Source: Lentisphaeria bacterium
GTDB lineage: Bacteria > Verrucomicrobiota > Lentisphaeria > Victivallales > UBA1829
Direction: 5' to 3'
DNA length: 61,140 bases
Assembly: GCA_017503545.1 (NCBI GenBank)
Contig: JAFVSW010000213.1
Location: forward strand, 1-61,140
Positions 25,949 to 36,100 of this stretch are shown here, piece after piece; position 1 is the first letter of the stretch; each line of letters begins with the position of its first letter. The notes beneath the pieces are model-generated. The model saw only the letters and a list, made by a program, of their open reading frames with translations, did no database searches and was not told the origin of the DNA. The position numbers and the translations under genes were made by a program.

Positions 25949-27292
25949 GTGAATGATTCCTTCCTTTCTTTGAAGCTTTCCGAGGCTTCCGGTTTGTATG
26001 AGGATGCCTTGCAGGAATATTGGGATACCGTTTCCCCCGGTGCCGTTTTTGAACTCAGTAACGGCAGAAAATGTACCATCCTTGCTCCCGGTATCCGTAA
26101 TCACGGTAAAGGTCCTGATTTTACGGATGCTGTGATAAAGATCGGTGATTCCGAACGCCGCGGTGATGTGGAATTGCATCGGAAGACCAGCGATTGGCAT
26201 GCGCATGGTCACAGCAAAGATCCTGCATACGGAAATGTGATCCTCCATGCCGTAGATCTGGATGATACTATGCCGGGAAATGTTGCTTTCCTGCCCGATG
26301 TCCCTGTCCTTTGTCTGCCTGATCCGGCACAACATACTCCCAAGGGAAAACGTGCCTATTGCGCCAGATGGTTTGCTTCTCTTTCGGATCAGGAAATTCA
26401 ACATTTTTTTGCAGATGCCGGTATACAGCGGCTCCGGGAAAAAGCGGATGCCATTCTTGTTGATATGATCCGTCATGGCGCAGATGCCGCTTTCCGTACA
26501 AAATTTATGGATTTAACCGGTGTTCCCGATGCACGTGAGGCATTCCGCGAACTGGAAAACCGTATACAACGTTACGACGAAGAAACGTTTTCTCAATTCC
26601 CCGAAGCCATTCTTTGGGGCGAATCCGGTCTGCTGCCCGATCCCGCATCGTCAGAATTGGATCTTGATGCTTTGGAAATCGTAAGATCGTTATGGAATGA
26701 TTTCTGGATGATCAGACCCGATTACATCCCGGAAAAAATTGCGTTCCCTGTATCGTCAAGACCTCAGAACTCACCGGAACGCAGACTTGCTTTGATTTCA
26801 GGATTCTTCAATATGCATTATCCCGATGTCATGGATAAAATTGTCGATGCTTTCCTGCAGGGAATCAATATGCCCGGAGATGAGTGGGCAGACCCGATTT
26901 ATGAAATGTTTCAGCTGGAAGATGCTTTCTGGTGCAGACATTCCTCTTTCCGTTCCGAACCTTGGCAGAAAAATTGTGCCTTGATCGGGAAATCCCGCAG
27001 CCGTCTGCTTTTGACAGATTTGATTATGCCTGCATTGCATGCTTATTTCCGCCTTACAAAAAATAAGAAATATGTGCCGACGGTTGAAAAATTTTATTGT
27101 AAGATTCCTGCGAATGCTACAAACCGCATATTGAAAATTATGACAACGTATTGTTGCGGGGGCAGGGAGGATGTTGCTGTATCGGCTGCGGAACAACAGG
27201 GATTGATTCATATTTATCAGTCTTTCTGTTCACCATTGGCTTTTCAATGCCGTAAATGCCCGTTGAGACATTCTCTGGAGATCATATCATGA
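25949..27292 (+). CDS. DUF2851 family protein
   Basis: A 447-residue protein of a conserved family without known function, common in Bacteroidetes and relatives. Family motifs include PGIRNHGKGPDFTDAVIKIG, RRGDVELHRKTSDWHAHGHSKDPAYGNVILHAV and a C-terminal cysteine cluster (CRKCPLRHSL). Start proposed at GTG 25949, with AAGGAG 9 bases upstream; an ATG at 25907 inside the end of rex would add 14 residues without a ribosome site. The stop overlaps the DUF523 start (ATGA). Likely cytoplasmic. Confidence 0.8.
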   Translation: MNDSFLSLKLSEASGLYEDALQEYWDTVSPGAVFELSNGRKCTILAPGIRNHGKGPDFTDAVIKIGDSERRGDVELHRKTSDWHAHGHSKDPAYGNVILHAVDLDDTMPGNVAFLPDVPVLCLPDPAQHTPKGKRAYCARWFASLSDQEIQHFFADAGIQRLREKADAILVDMIRHGADAAFRTKFMDLTGVPDAREAFRELENRIQRYDEETFSQFPEAILWGESGLLPDPASSELDLDALEIVRSLWNDFWMIRPDYIPEKIAFPVSSRPQNSPERRLALISGFFNMHYPDVMDKIVDAFLQGINMPGDEWADPIYEMFQLEDAFWCRHSSFRSEPWQKNCALIGKSRSRLLLTDLIMPALHAYFRLTKNKKYVPTVEKFYCKIPANATNRILKIMTTYCCGGREDVAVSAAEQQGLIHIYQSFCSPLAFQCRKCPLRHSLEIIS

Positions 27293-27795
27293 GCAATAAT
27301 AAACTGAAATTTGGTGTCAGTGCCTGCCTTTTGGGGTTCAAATACCGTTACGATGGCACGGCGGATAAATGGCAGGAGCTGATCGATAAACTGAAAGATG
27401 TTGCAGATTTCGTCCCTGTATGCCCGGAAGTGGAGTCCGGATTGCCTGTCCCACGCCCGAAAATGCACATCCGCCCCTCCAGCAAGGGAACAAGACTTGT
27501 CGTCGCAGATACCGGGGAAGATTTGACTGATATGATGATGCAATGGGCGGAAGTCAAACTGGAACAATTGGAATTGCGTCAGCTCGATGGTTTTATTTTT
27601 CACTCAAAATCACCATGCTGCGGTTTCTGTACCACAAAATTGCGTACGCCGCAGGGCAGAATTCTTTCCGATAAAGCAAGCGGACTGTTTGCCGCTGCAT
27701 TTCATCGGAAATTTCCGCAAATTCCTATCGGTGATGAACGCGATTTGGATGCATTTTTGAAAAAAATCAAGATTATGACGGAGGAGGAAGAATAA
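27289..27795 (+). CDS. DUF523 domain protein
   Basis: A 168-residue protein of the DUF523 (YbbK-like) family, whose function is unknown. Its marks are FGVSACLLGFKYRYDGTA at the N-terminus, VCPEVESGLPVPRPKMHI near 45 and HSKSPCCGF near 105. The conserved cysteines suggest metal or cluster binding, but this is inference. Start at 27289 chosen because it overlaps the previous stop as ATGA and has GGAG upstream. It ends the rex-DUF2851-DUF523 run, 92 bases before the tRNA-Thr promoter. Confidence 0.87.
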   Translation: MSNNKLKFGVSACLLGFKYRYDGTADKWQELIDKLKDVADFVPVCPEVESGLPVPRPKMHIRPSSKGTRLVVADTGEDLTDMMMQWAEVKLEQLELRQLDGFIFHSKSPCCGFCTTKLRTPQGRILSDKASGLFAAAFHRKFPQIPIGDERDLDAFLKKIKIMTEEEE

Positions 27796-27886
27796 AAAAT
27801 GTCTTGTCAGACGGATTTTTATGAGCAGAAAATCCCCGTTTTTCAAGAAAAATACGATTTTTTTTCAATTTTTCTTGATTTTTCAT

Positions 27887-27914
27887 TTGACAAACGAAAA
27901 AAAAGAGGTATAGT
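27887..27914 (+). promoter_or_regulatory. Strong sigma-70-type promoter for tRNA-Thr/tuf
   Basis: TTGACA (27887-27892), a 16-base A-rich spacer and TATAGT (27909-27914), repeated as a second TATAGT at 27914-27919. The -35 is consensus and the position (44 bases before tRNA-Thr) fits a stable-RNA promoter driving the tRNA-tuf transcript. Confidence 0.75.
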
Positions 27915-27957
27915 ATAGTCTCACCAAGATACAGTTTCTTTGTATCGCGGAAATCAT

Positions 27958-28033
<76 letters not shown>

Positions 28034-28125
28034 TTTTCTGTAAAAAAAATAAGAACTTTCAACTAATAAAATAACAACCAAGTATTCAGCCCGTAAGGGT
28101 AAAATCAGAAGAGGAGAATACGAAA

Positions 28126-29331
28126 ATGGCAAAAGAAACGTTCGAAAGAACAAAACCGCACGTAAACGTCGGTACAATCGGTCACGTTGACCATGGTAAA
28201 ACCACCCTTACTGCTGCTATCACTCATGTGCAGAGCTTGAAGGGTCTCGCAGACTACATCCCCTACGACCAGGTTGCTAAAGCTTCCGAATCTCAGGGAC
28301 GTCGTGATTCCACAAAGATCTTGACAATCGCTACTTCCCACATGGAATATCAGAGCGACAATCGTCACTACGCTCACGTTGACTGCCCTGGCCACGCTGA
28401 CTATGTTAAAAACATGATCACAGGTGCTGCTCAGATGGACGGCGCTATCCTCCTCGTCAGTGCTGCTGACGGTGTGATGCCCCAGACCAAAGAACACGTT
28501 CTGCTCGCAAAACAGGTCGGTGTTCCCAAAATCGTCGTCTTCCTGAACAAAGTTGACCTCGCTGACCCGGAATTGCTCGAACTCATCGAAATGGAAATCC
28601 GCGAACTGTTGGATAAATACGGTTTCGATGGCGAAAATACTCCGATCGTCAAAGGTGCTGCATATCCTGCTCTCCAGGCAACTGATCCGACCGCTCCCGA
28701 ATGTAACTGCATTCAGGAACTCATGGATGCTATCGACAGCTGGATCCCGGAACCTGTCCGCGATACTGATAAAGACTTCCTCATGCCGATCGAAGACGTG
28801 TTCTCCATCGAAGGTCGTGGTACCGTCGTTACAGGTCGTGTCGAACGCGGTGTTGTCAAAGTTGGCGATAACATGGAAATCATCGGTCTGAGAGAAACTC
28901 AGAAAACCACCATCACTGGTGTTGAAATGTTCCACAAATCCCTCGATCAGGGTCAGGCTGGTGACAACGTCGGTTGCTTGCTCCGTGGTACAAAGAAAGA
29001 AGATGTGGAACGCGGTCAGGTTCTCGCAAAACCGGGCAGCATCACTCCTCACACCAAATTCACAGCCAGCGTCTACGTTCTGACCAAAGAAGAAGGTGGT
29101 CGTCATACTCCGTTCCTCAGCAACTATCGTCCCCAGTTCTACTTCCGTACAACTGACGTGACCGGTATCATTACTCTGCCCGAAGGCACAGAAATGGTTA
29201 TGCCTGGTTTTAACGGTACGATCAAAGTCGAGCTCATCGCTCCGATCGCTATGGAAGCAAAACAGCGCTTCGCTATCCGCGAAGGCGGTCGTACAGTTGC
29301 TTCCGGTACTGTTGACGAAATTATCGAGTAA
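28126..29331 (+). CDS. tuf: Translation elongation factor Tu
   Basis: A 401-residue GTPase that carries aminoacyl-tRNA to the ribosome. The G domain has [10 protein letters not shown] (P-loop), [12 protein letters not shown] (G3) and LNKVD (G4). Domains 2 and 3 are full length, ending [12 protein letters not shown]. It uses a strongly biased codon set, as expected for a highly expressed protein. AGGAG precedes the start at 28126. It is transcribed from the tRNA-Thr promoter and followed by two tandem hairpins. The str-type cluster rpsL-rpsG-fusA downstream has no second tuf, so this is the only copy in the window. Confidence 0.98.
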   Translation: MAKETFERTKPHVNVGTIGHVDHGKTTLTAAITHVQSLKGLADYIPYDQVAKASESQGRRDSTKILTIATSHMEYQSDNRHYAHVDCPGHADYVKNMITGAAQMDGAILLVSAADGVMPQTKEHVLLAKQVGVPKIVVFLNKVDLADPELLELIEMEIRELLDKYGFDGENTPIVKGAAYPALQATDPTAPECNCIQELMDAIDSWIPEPVRDTDKDFLMPIEDVFSIEGRGTVVTGRVERGVVKVGDNMEIIGLRETQKTTITGVEMFHKSLDQGQAGDNVGCLLRGTKKEDVERGQVLAKPGSITPHTKFTASVYVLTKEEGGRHTPFLSNYRPQFYFRTTDVTGIITLPEGTEMVMPGFNGTIKVELIAPIAMEAKQRFAIREGGRTVASGTVDEIIE

Positions 29332-29346
29332 CATCAACAACGGTTG

Positions 29347-29376
29347 GAAAACAGTGAACATTTCTTCACTGTTTTC
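29347..29376 (+). terminator. Hairpin after tuf
   Basis: Perfect 12-base arms GAAAACAGTGAA and TTCACTGTTTTC with a 6-base loop, ending in TTTTC and a TTAT extension. It lies 15 bases after the tuf stop. It looks like a partial terminator or attenuator, letting some transcription into rpmG-tRNA-Trp-secE. Confidence 0.7.
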
Positions 29377-29413
29377 TTATCCGGCGGATGATTTGAGATT
29401 GTTCGCCGGATAA
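29377..29413 (+). promoter_or_regulatory. Second perfect hairpin before rpmG
   Basis: Arms TTATCCGGCG (29377-29386) and CGCCGGATAA (29404-29413), ten bases and fully complementary, start directly after the tuf hairpin. There is no T-run, so it is more likely a processing or leader structure for rpmG than a terminator. Confidence 0.5.
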
Positions 29414-29434
29414 GGTCTGACCGGAGGTTTGAAA

Positions 29435-29584
29435 ATGCGTGAATTGATTATTTTGGAATGTACAGAATGCAAACGCCGGAATTATACCAGCACAAAAGAA
29501 AAACGGAATATGTCCGGCCGTTTCGAGATCAAAAAATTCTGTAAATTTGATCGTAAACGCACGGTTCACAAAGAAACCAAGTAA
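29435..29584 (+). CDS. rpmG: 50S ribosomal protein L33
   Basis: A 49-residue protein starting [20 protein letters not shown] and ending [10 protein letters not shown]. Its order [18 protein letters not shown] is the L33 signature. It has CTEC but only one later cysteine (KFCKFD), so the zinc site is incomplete compared with four-cysteine L33. GGAGG lies 8 bases before the ATG. Placed between tuf and tRNA-Trp-secE-nusG, the usual position of rpmG. Confidence 0.95.
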   Translation: MRELIILECTECKRRNYTSTKEKRNMSGRFEIKKFCKFDRKRTVHKETK

Positions 29585-29653
29585 GTGCGTTGTAAAAGTT
29601 TGATGATTTGTCCGGTTTGGGTCGTCAATAACTTTTCTTTCAGACCGGAATGC

Positions 29654-29729
29654 AGGAGTGTAGCACAGTTGGTAGTGCAGCGGTCTCCAAAACCGCAGGT
29701 CGGGAGTTCGAACCTCTCCGCTCCTGCCA
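29654..29729 (+). tRNA. tRNA-Trp (anticodon CCA)
   Basis: A 76-base cloverleaf with encoded CCA. Acceptor arms AGGAGTG / CGCTCCT (one G-T pair); anticodon stem GCGGT / ACCGC around CTCCAAA (anticodon CCA); T arm GGGAGTTCGAACCTCTC. It stands before secE, the conserved tRNA-Trp-secE-nusG order. Confidence 0.97.
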
Positions 29730-29793
29730 ATTTCATATGATAACAACGACTTTTTCAGTCGATAAAAATAAACTGGAATAACGGGAATTGACC

Positions 29794-29988
29794 ATGAGTA
29801 TTTTTGCTAAAATCCGAATCTTCCTGGAAGAAACTATGGAAGAAATGCACAAGTGTACTTGGCCGGCAAGAGATCAACTGTTGGAATCCACTTTGCTCGT
29901 ACTCATTGCTATGGTTGTTGTTTCCGCTTTCGTTGCAGGAATTGATCAGATCCTTTCCAGATTGATCAAGTTCCTTATTTCTTTCTAA
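29794..29988 (+). CDS. secE: Preprotein translocase subunit SecE
   Basis: A 64-residue membrane protein that stabilises SecY. EEMHKCTWPARDQLLEST is the conserved amphipathic stretch (the W-P pair is typical), followed by a single membrane helix (TLLVLIAMVVVSAFVAGI). This is the short one-helix form. ATG 29794 chosen over a TTG at 29788. It sits between tRNA-Trp and nusG. Confidence 0.93.
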   Translation: MSIFAKIRIFLEETMEEMHKCTWPARDQLLESTLLVLIAMVVVSAFVAGIDQILSRLIKFLISF

Positions 29989-30036
29989 TTTCTTATAGAG
30001 ATCAATTTCTTAATTTCCGGGAGCTTGGTTCGTACA

Positions 30037-30630
30037 ATGATTGATGCAGACAGCAGCAAAGGAAAATGGTATGTTATTCATGCCATGTCAGGCAGAGAAA
30101 ATACCGTCAGAGAAAAAATTGAAAGTCAGATCCAGAAGGCTGATGCTGTTCTCCCCGTTTATCAGGTTCTGATCCCAAAAGAAAAATTCGTCGAAGTACG
30201 TAACGGTGTGAAAAAAGACAGAGATCGTCAGATTTTCCCCGGTTATGTCTATATCCGTATGGATTTGGTTCGCCCCGATGGTACTCTTGATTCCGAAGTT
30301 TGGAATTTCGTGAATGGTATCGACGGCGTTATGTCCATCCTCGGCGCAGAACATGGACGTCTCCCCATTGCTCTCAGCAGTGAAGAAGTGGAAAACTTGC
30401 TCCGTCAGACGGAAAAAGTTTCCGAAAAAGGTCCCGTTCTTGCAAAAGTTCCCCCGTATATTTCCATTGGCGCAACGGTTCGTATTATTGACGGTGCATT
30501 TGCGAATTTCGAGGGCGTGATCGAAGAAATCGATCCGGAAAAAGGAAGATTGAAACTTATGGTTTCCATCTTCGGTCGTTCTACACCAGTTGAATTGGAG
30601 TTTTGGCAGGTTGGTCCGGATGAGGAATAA
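30037..30630 (+). CDS. nusG: Transcription termination/antitermination protein NusG
   Basis: A 197-residue RNA polymerase-associated factor. The NGN domain starts at KWYVIHAMSGRENTVREKIE and contains FPGYVYIRMDL. The C-terminal KOW domain has ISIGATVRIIDGAFANFEGVIEEID. An ATG at 30037 is preferred; a TTG at 30025 is nearly abutting the GGGAG site at 30019, which is 13 bases from the ATG, so the initiation site is a little uncertain. It follows secE and precedes rplK. Confidence 0.95.
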   Translation: MIDADSSKGKWYVIHAMSGRENTVREKIESQIQKADAVLPVYQVLIPKEKFVEVRNGVKKDRDRQIFPGYVYIRMDLVRPDGTLDSEVWNFVNGIDGVMSILGAEHGRLPIALSSEEVENLLRQTEKVSEKGPVLAKVPPYISIGATVRIIDGAFANFEGVIEEIDPEKGRLKLMVSIFGRSTPVELEFWQVGPDEE

Positions 30631-30668
30631 ATCCTCACTGGCTGATAACTCATATTATTAATAATTAT

Positions 30669-30713
30669 TTCGCTGCGCGGGAGAAAACCTGCCATTTCCT
30701 ACCACGGAGCGAA
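30669..30713 (+). promoter_or_regulatory. Leader stem upstream of rplK
   Basis: TTCGCT (30669-30674) pairs with AGCGAA (30708-30713), enclosing a 33-base loop with further G/C-rich pairing options, ending 14 bases before the rplK ATG. Its location matches the place where L1 binds the L11 operon leader in E. coli. Whether this structure is such a site is inferred from position only. Confidence 0.4.
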
Positions 30714-30727
30714 TAGGAGAATGAACT

Positions 30728-31156
30728 ATGGCGAAAAAGGTAACAGCCGTAATTCGCTTGCAGATTCCTGCAGGTGCCGCTAACCCGGCACCCCCTGTTG
30801 GTCCCGCCCTTGGTCAGGCCGGTGTCAACATCATGGCTTTCTGTAAGGAATTCAATGCCGCCACACAGGCCCAGGCCGGAATGGTTGTTCCGGTTGTTAT
30901 CACTGTCTACCAGGATCGTTCTTTCACCTTCATCACGAAGTCGCCGCCGGCGGCTAACCTGATCAAGAAAGCATTGAATCTTAACAGCGGTTCCAAAGCT
31001 GCCGGCCGCGAAGTCGCTGGTAAGATCACACGCTCTCAGATCATGGAAATCGTGAAAGTGAAAAAGAACGATATGAACGCCCGTAGCGACGAAGCCGCGA
31101 TGAGAATCATCGAAGGTACCGCTCGCAGTATGGGAGTAGAGGTGATAGATGGCTAA
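30728..31156 (+). CDS. rplK: 50S ribosomal protein L11
   Basis: A 142-residue rRNA-binding protein of the GTPase-associated centre. It has [27 protein letters not shown] at the start, and ends with [18 protein letters not shown]. Full length and fully typical. AGGAG precedes the ATG. Its end overlaps rplA by eight bases, indicating translational coupling. It starts the L11-L1-L10-L7/L12 set. Confidence 0.98.
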   Translation: MAKKVTAVIRLQIPAGAANPAPPVGPALGQAGVNIMAFCKEFNAATQAQAGMVVPVVITVYQDRSFTFITKSPPAANLIKKALNLNSGSKAAGREVAGKITRSQIMEIVKVKKNDMNARSDEAAMRIIEGTARSMGVEVIDG

Positions 31157-31856
31157 GAAAAGCAAACTTTACAAAGCACAGGCTGCGTTGGTTGACCGTT
31201 CAGCGCGTTACAGCCTCGCGGACGCAATCAAATTGCTCCAGTCTTTGCCCAAAGTCAAATTCGATCAGACGGTCGAATTGTCTTTCAAATTGGGCGTTGA
31301 CCCCAAGCAGACTGATCAGACTGTCCGTGGTGCCGTTCCCCTTCCGCGCGGAACTGGCAAAAGTGTCACTGTCACAGTCATTTCCGATGATGAAGCTCTC
31401 CGTCAGCAGGCGATTGATGCCGGCGCAGACTTTGTCGGTTATGATGACCTCATTGAGAAGATCAAAGGTGGATGGGTTGACTTCGATGTCCTCATCGCAA
31501 CTCCTTCTGCAATGACAAAAGTACGTCCTCTCGGTCGCCAGCTCGGTCCCAAAGGATTGATGCCGAACCCCAAAACAGGTACTGTTACTGACAAAGTCGG
31601 TAACGCTGTTGCAGAAGCCAAAGCCGGTCGTGTTGAATTCCGTGCCGACAAAGGTGCTTGCGTACAGGTTCCCATCGGTAAACTTTCTTTCGAAGCCGAC
31701 GCATTGTGCGAAAACGCTATGGCAGTTGTGAAAGCAATTGTCAAAGCTAAACCTGCATCCGCTAAAGGTGTTTATGTGCAGACCTTCACGTTGTCCGCAA
31801 CGATGACTCCCGGTATCCGCCTTGACACCCGCGAAGTGACGAAGGAGATGTTATGA
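31149..31856 (+). CDS. rplA: 50S ribosomal protein L1
   Basis: A 235-residue protein of the L1 stalk. Typical segments are [54 protein letters not shown] and [18 protein letters not shown]. In other bacteria L1 also represses its own operon by binding the leader mRNA. Overlaps rplK by 8 bases and rplJ by 4 (ATGA), so the three are coupled. Confidence 0.98.
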   Translation: MAKKSKLYKAQAALVDRSARYSLADAIKLLQSLPKVKFDQTVELSFKLGVDPKQTDQTVRGAVPLPRGTGKSVTVTVISDDEALRQQAIDAGADFVGYDDLIEKIKGGWVDFDVLIATPSAMTKVRPLGRQLGPKGLMPNPKTGTVTDKVGNAVAEAKAGRVEFRADKGACVQVPIGKLSFEADALCENAMAVVKAIVKAKPASAKGVYVQTFTLSATMTPGIRLDTREVTKEML

Positions 31857-32380
31857 GACCGGAACGTATTCAGATCGGTAACGACATCGTTACCATGCTC
31901 AAATCCTCTGAGTATCTTTATTTCGTGACATACAAAGGTCTTGATGTCCAGTCTATGAATCAGTTCCGTGCCAAACTTGCAGAAGCCGGCGCTGAATGTC
32001 ATGTCCTCAAAAACAATGTTGTGAAAAAAGTTGCAGCATTGAATGGTATGGATATCATTGCTAATCTCCCGCTCAAAGGTGATACTGCTGTTGTCACCGG
32101 TCAGGGTGATGTGGGTGCTGTCGCGAAAATCATCGACGACTTCACTAACGACACGAAAGGTGTCATCTCCGCAAAATGCGGTTACTATGATGGCGCTGCT
32201 CTCTCTGCTGCAGATGTTAAGGCTATCGCCGGTCTGCCCAGCAAAGATGCACTTCGTGCTCAGCTGCTTGGTCTTCTCGTTGCCGTACCGACATCTCTCG
32301 TACGCGTCCTGAATGCCAAAGCATCCAGCATTGTCAATGTGATCAATGCTTATAAGAACAAACTTGAAAAAGCTAACTGA
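31853..32380 (+). CDS. rplJ: 50S ribosomal protein L10
   Basis: A 175-residue stalk-base protein that holds L7/L12 dimers through its C-terminal helix. YLYFVTYKGLDVQSMNQFRAKL and CHVLKNNVVKKVA are characteristic. AAGGAG precedes the ATG, inside the end of rplA. Because the gene overlaps rplA there is no room for a separate L10-type leader, so any feedback must act on the upstream part of the message. Confidence 0.97.
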   Translation: MRPERIQIGNDIVTMLKSSEYLYFVTYKGLDVQSMNQFRAKLAEAGAECHVLKNNVVKKVAALNGMDIIANLPLKGDTAVVTGQGDVGAVAKIIDDFTNDTKGVISAKCGYYDGAALSAADVKAIAGLPSKDALRAQLLGLLVAVPTSLVRVLNAKASSIVNVINAYKNKLEKAN

Positions 32381-32412
32381 ACTAAATCAAAAAAATAACA
32401 CGGAGGTCAATC

Positions 32413-32817
32413 ATGACTGAACAGGCTAATGTAGAAGTTTCCGCAGAAATGGAACAGTTCATCTCCTACGTTGAGAAACTTTCCGTTCTCGATCTTTCTA
32501 AACTCGTGAAAGCTCTTGAAGACAGACTCGGAGTCAGCGCAGCTGCTCCCGTCGCTGTCGCAGCTGCTCCTGCTGCTGCAGCTGCTGCTCCCGCAGCAGA
32601 AGAAAAAACTGAATTCGACGTCATCCTCGCTGATGCCGGCGCAAACAAAATCGCAGCGATCAAAGCTGTTCGCGAAGCTACAGGTCTCGGCCTGATGGAA
32701 GCAAAACAGTTGGTCGAAGGTGCTCCGAAGGCCATCAAAGAAGGTGTGTCCAAGGAAGACGCCAACGCTCTCAAAGAAAAATTGGAAGCTGCTGGAGCAA
32801 AAGTCGAAGTCAAGTAA
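32413..32817 (+). CDS. rplL: 50S ribosomal protein L7/L12
   Basis: A 134-residue stalk protein. The N-terminal dimerisation domain (about 10-45, [20 protein letters not shown]) is followed by an alanine-rich hinge and the C-terminal factor-binding domain ([39 protein letters not shown]). GGAGG before the ATG gives strong initiation, matching its higher copy number. Followed by a strong hairpin before rpoB. Confidence 0.98.
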   Translation: MTEQANVEVSAEMEQFISYVEKLSVLDLSKLVKALEDRLGVSAAAPVAVAAAPAAAAAAPAAEEKTEFDVILADAGANKIAAIKAVREATGLGLMEAKQLVEGAPKAIKEGVSKEDANALKEKLEAAGAKVEVK

Positions 32818-32860
32818 TGACTGGACTTACTCTGCTGCATTCCGATTTCCGGAGCAGAAT

Positions 32861-32900
32861 AACAACCTGTATCCCGCTTTTTGCGGGGTACGGGTTGTTT
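32861..32900 (+). terminator. Attenuator hairpin between rplL and rpoB
   Basis: AACAACC-TGTA-TCCCGC (32861-32877) pairs with GCGGGG-TAC-GGGTTGTT (32883-32899), with a small TTTTT loop and a short T-run. It lies 43 bases after the rplL stop. In many bacteria a partial terminator sits here and lowers rpoBC relative to rplJL; this hairpin fits that role. Confidence 0.75.
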
Positions 32901-33187
32901 TCCGGATTAACGCGGTATATAAGAGATTGTTTTCTTTTTATCGCGTGTTTCATTGTATCTGTACATAATCGGAATACAATATTTTTATCGTTTTTTTACG
33001 GTGATGCGGCCCCTTTGCCGGTATCACTGTTTCCCGCCGGTTCTTTTTATGTCGGAGAATCGGTTTTGAACTAAAATCCGTGGTCCAAGCCGTCCGCGGA
33101 TTGCGTTTGCTGAAAATTTGATATGTTAATACGCAAACGTACCTTTCGTGACAGCTCTCGCCAACTTTAATGACAGGGTGGAAAATA
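32901..33187 (+). promoter_or_regulatory. Rest of the rplL-rpoB gap: further stems, no clear strong promoter
   Basis: GTGAT / ATCAC enclosing CGGC / GCCG lies near 33000-33027. AATCCG / CGGATT lies near 33076-33102. CGTTTGC (33104-33110) and GCAAACG (33133-33139) form a third inverted repeat. These may shape the rpoB leader or be mRNA processing sites. No convincing -35/-10 pair was found. Confidence 0.35.
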
Positions 33188-36100
33188 ATGCCTGAACGTG
33201 TAAATTTCGGAAAATTGGAAGAAGTGCTGGAGATACCGGACCTGATTGGGATTCAATTGGAATCCTACCGGTCATTCCTGCAGTTGGATGTCCCCCCCGA
33301 ACAAAGAAAAAACCAGGGCTTGCAGGAAGTCTTCAATGAAGTATTTCCCATTGACCCGTTTGATAAACAAGTGTTGCTCGAATTTGTTTCTTACAATATC
33401 GGCACACCAAAAAAAGGAATTGTTGATTGTATTAAGGACGGTGATTCTTACAGTGCACCTCTGTACGTTGATTTCCGTTTGAAAGTCAGGGATACTGTAG
33501 TCACCGAATCTGTCTATATGGGCGATATCCCCATGATGACTGAACGTGGTTCGTTCGTTGTCAACGGGGCCGAACGTGTTATTATCAGTCAGCTTCACCG
33601 TTCTCCCGGTATTTGCTATGAAAAAACACGTCATTCTTCCGGTAAGATGCTTTATTCTTTCCGTATTATTCCCGATCGCGGGAATTGGATGGAAGTCCAG
33701 ATTGACGCCAATAATTTGATCTACATTTATCTTGACCGTCGTCGCAAGAGCCGTAAGTTCCTTATTACGACTTTCCTGCGCGCTATCGGTTACGATACAA
33801 ACCGTGATATTGTTTCTGCTGCTTATACTGTGGAAAAAATGACTCCCAAGCAGTTGCTTGACAGTAAAACGGATATTGAAAACTATTATGCTTTTGACAC
33901 TATTTATGATGATGAAGGCAACAAACTTGTTGAACCCTTCGTTCCCATGAACAGTGATTCTGCCAAAATCCTGGCTGCTGCTAAAGTCAAGTCCGTGGAA
34001 TTGGCATATATTCCCGATGGCAATAATTTCCTGCTTACATGCTTGAAGAAAGATCCTGCGAAGAATCCGGATGAAGCATTGAAGGAAATTTACCAGAAAA
34101 TGCGCCCGGGCGATCCTGTAAATCTCCAGAATGCCCGGATCCTTGTCAAACGTCTTTTCTTTGAAAACAAACGTTATGACCTCGGTGCTGTCGGCCGTTT
34201 CAAACTCAATGAAAGATTGCAGCTCAATGTTCCGGAATCGGAACGCTGTCTGACAAAAGAAGACTTGATGGAAGCTACAAAGCTTCTCATGCATCTTTCC
34301 AATACTTCCGGTCCCACAGATGATATCGACCACCTCGGCGCACGTCGTGTCCGTACTGTCGGTGAACTGTTGCAGAACCATTGCCGCGTCGGTTTGGTCC
34401 GCACAGAACGTCTTGTGAAAGAACGGATTTCTCTTATGAATTCTCCGGATGTCACTATGACTCCCAATAAACTGATCAATACGAAAGCATTTTTCGGTGT
34501 GATTCGTGACTTCTTTGCACGTAATCAGCTTTCTCAGTTTATGGACCAGACCAACCCGTTGTCTGAAATGACGAACAAACGTCGTCTTTCTGCATTGGGT
34601 CCCGGCGGTTTGAGTCGTGATCGTGCCGGCTTTGAAGTTCGTGACGTTCATCCCAGCCATTACGGTCGTATCTGCCCGATTGAAACTCCTGAAGGTCCGA
34701 ACATCGGTTTGATTTCTTCTCTCTCTCTCTTCTCCCGCTGCAACAATTTCGGTTTCCTGGAAACCCCGTACAGACGTGTGGAAGATGGTGTGGTTACAGA
34801 TAAGATTGATTATCTGATGGCTGATAAAGAAGAAAACTTCGTGATTGCTCAGGCGAACGCTCCGTTGGATGAAAATCATCGTTTTGTCAATCCGACAGTT
34901 ATGACCCGTACACATGGAGACTCTGCGGAACGGCCGAAAGGTGATGTTTCCTATATGGACGTTTCTCCGAAACAGTTGGTCAGTGCTGCTGCCGGTTTGA
35001 TCCCCTTCCTTGAACACGACGACGCGAACCGTGCTTTGATGGGATCCAACATGCAGCGTCAGGGTGTACCTCTGTTGACAACCGATTCTCCGCGCGTCGG
35101 TACCGGTTTGGAACGTAAAGTTGCAGTTGACTCCCGTGCAGTTGTTTCTGCCCGTCGTGATGGTATTGTTGCTGCCGTATCTTCTGATCGTATTGTGATC
35201 ACAACGGATGGTAAAAATATCGGCGAAACGGTTGACTTTACACCGGATGTATATGAATTGGTGAAATTCCTCCGCAGTAATGCAGGTACCTGTATCAATC
35301 AGCGTCCGATTGTCCGCAGCGGTGATGTTGTGAAAAAAGGACAGGCGATTGCTGACGGTGCAGCCACACAGGGTGGTGAACTTGCGTTGGGTAAAAACGT
35401 ACTTGTTGCTTACATGCCCTGGTGCGGTTACAACTTCGAAGACGCTATCGTACTCAGTGAACGTCTTGTAAAAGAAGACGTATTCACCAGTATTCACATT
35501 GATGAATTTGAATGTATCAGCCGTGACACGAAACTCGGTCCGGAAGAAATCACAAGCGACATTCCGAACGTAGCGGAAGATTCTCTGCGTAACCTCGGAG
35601 TTGACGGTGTGATCCGCCGTGGTGCTGAAGTCAAACCGGGTGACATTCTTGTTGGTAAGATCACTCCGAAATCTGAAACAGAGCTTGCTCCGGAAGAACG
35701 TTTGCTCCGTGCTATCTTCGGCGAAAAAGCGGCTGACGTGAAAGATTCCAGTTTGGTTGTTCCCAGTGGTAAAGGCGGTATCGTTATGGATATCCGCATT
35801 GAATATCAGAAAGATCCGAACCGTCCGTCTGTGACCAAAGCGGATCAGAAACGCAAACAGAAACTTGCCAAGGAACAGTACAAGACTCAGAATGCCGCAT
35901 TGATCGAAGAATTGACGGAAGAGCTTTCCAAAATCATGCTCGGTGAAAAATTGCCTTATCCGATTTATGATAACAGCAATGGTGCCGGAAATGAAGTTGT
36001 TCTGATTTCTTCCAACCGCAAAGTGACACGTCCTGCGATCATCAAGTTGGCAACAGCTCATGCCAATTACCAGATGGAACATTGTTCCAAAGCGGATGAA

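Noticed and set aside
30025..30036. TTG start for nusG adding four residues
   Set aside because: It lies only one base after the GGGAG site; the ATG at 30037 gives the normal N-terminus, although spacing there is long.
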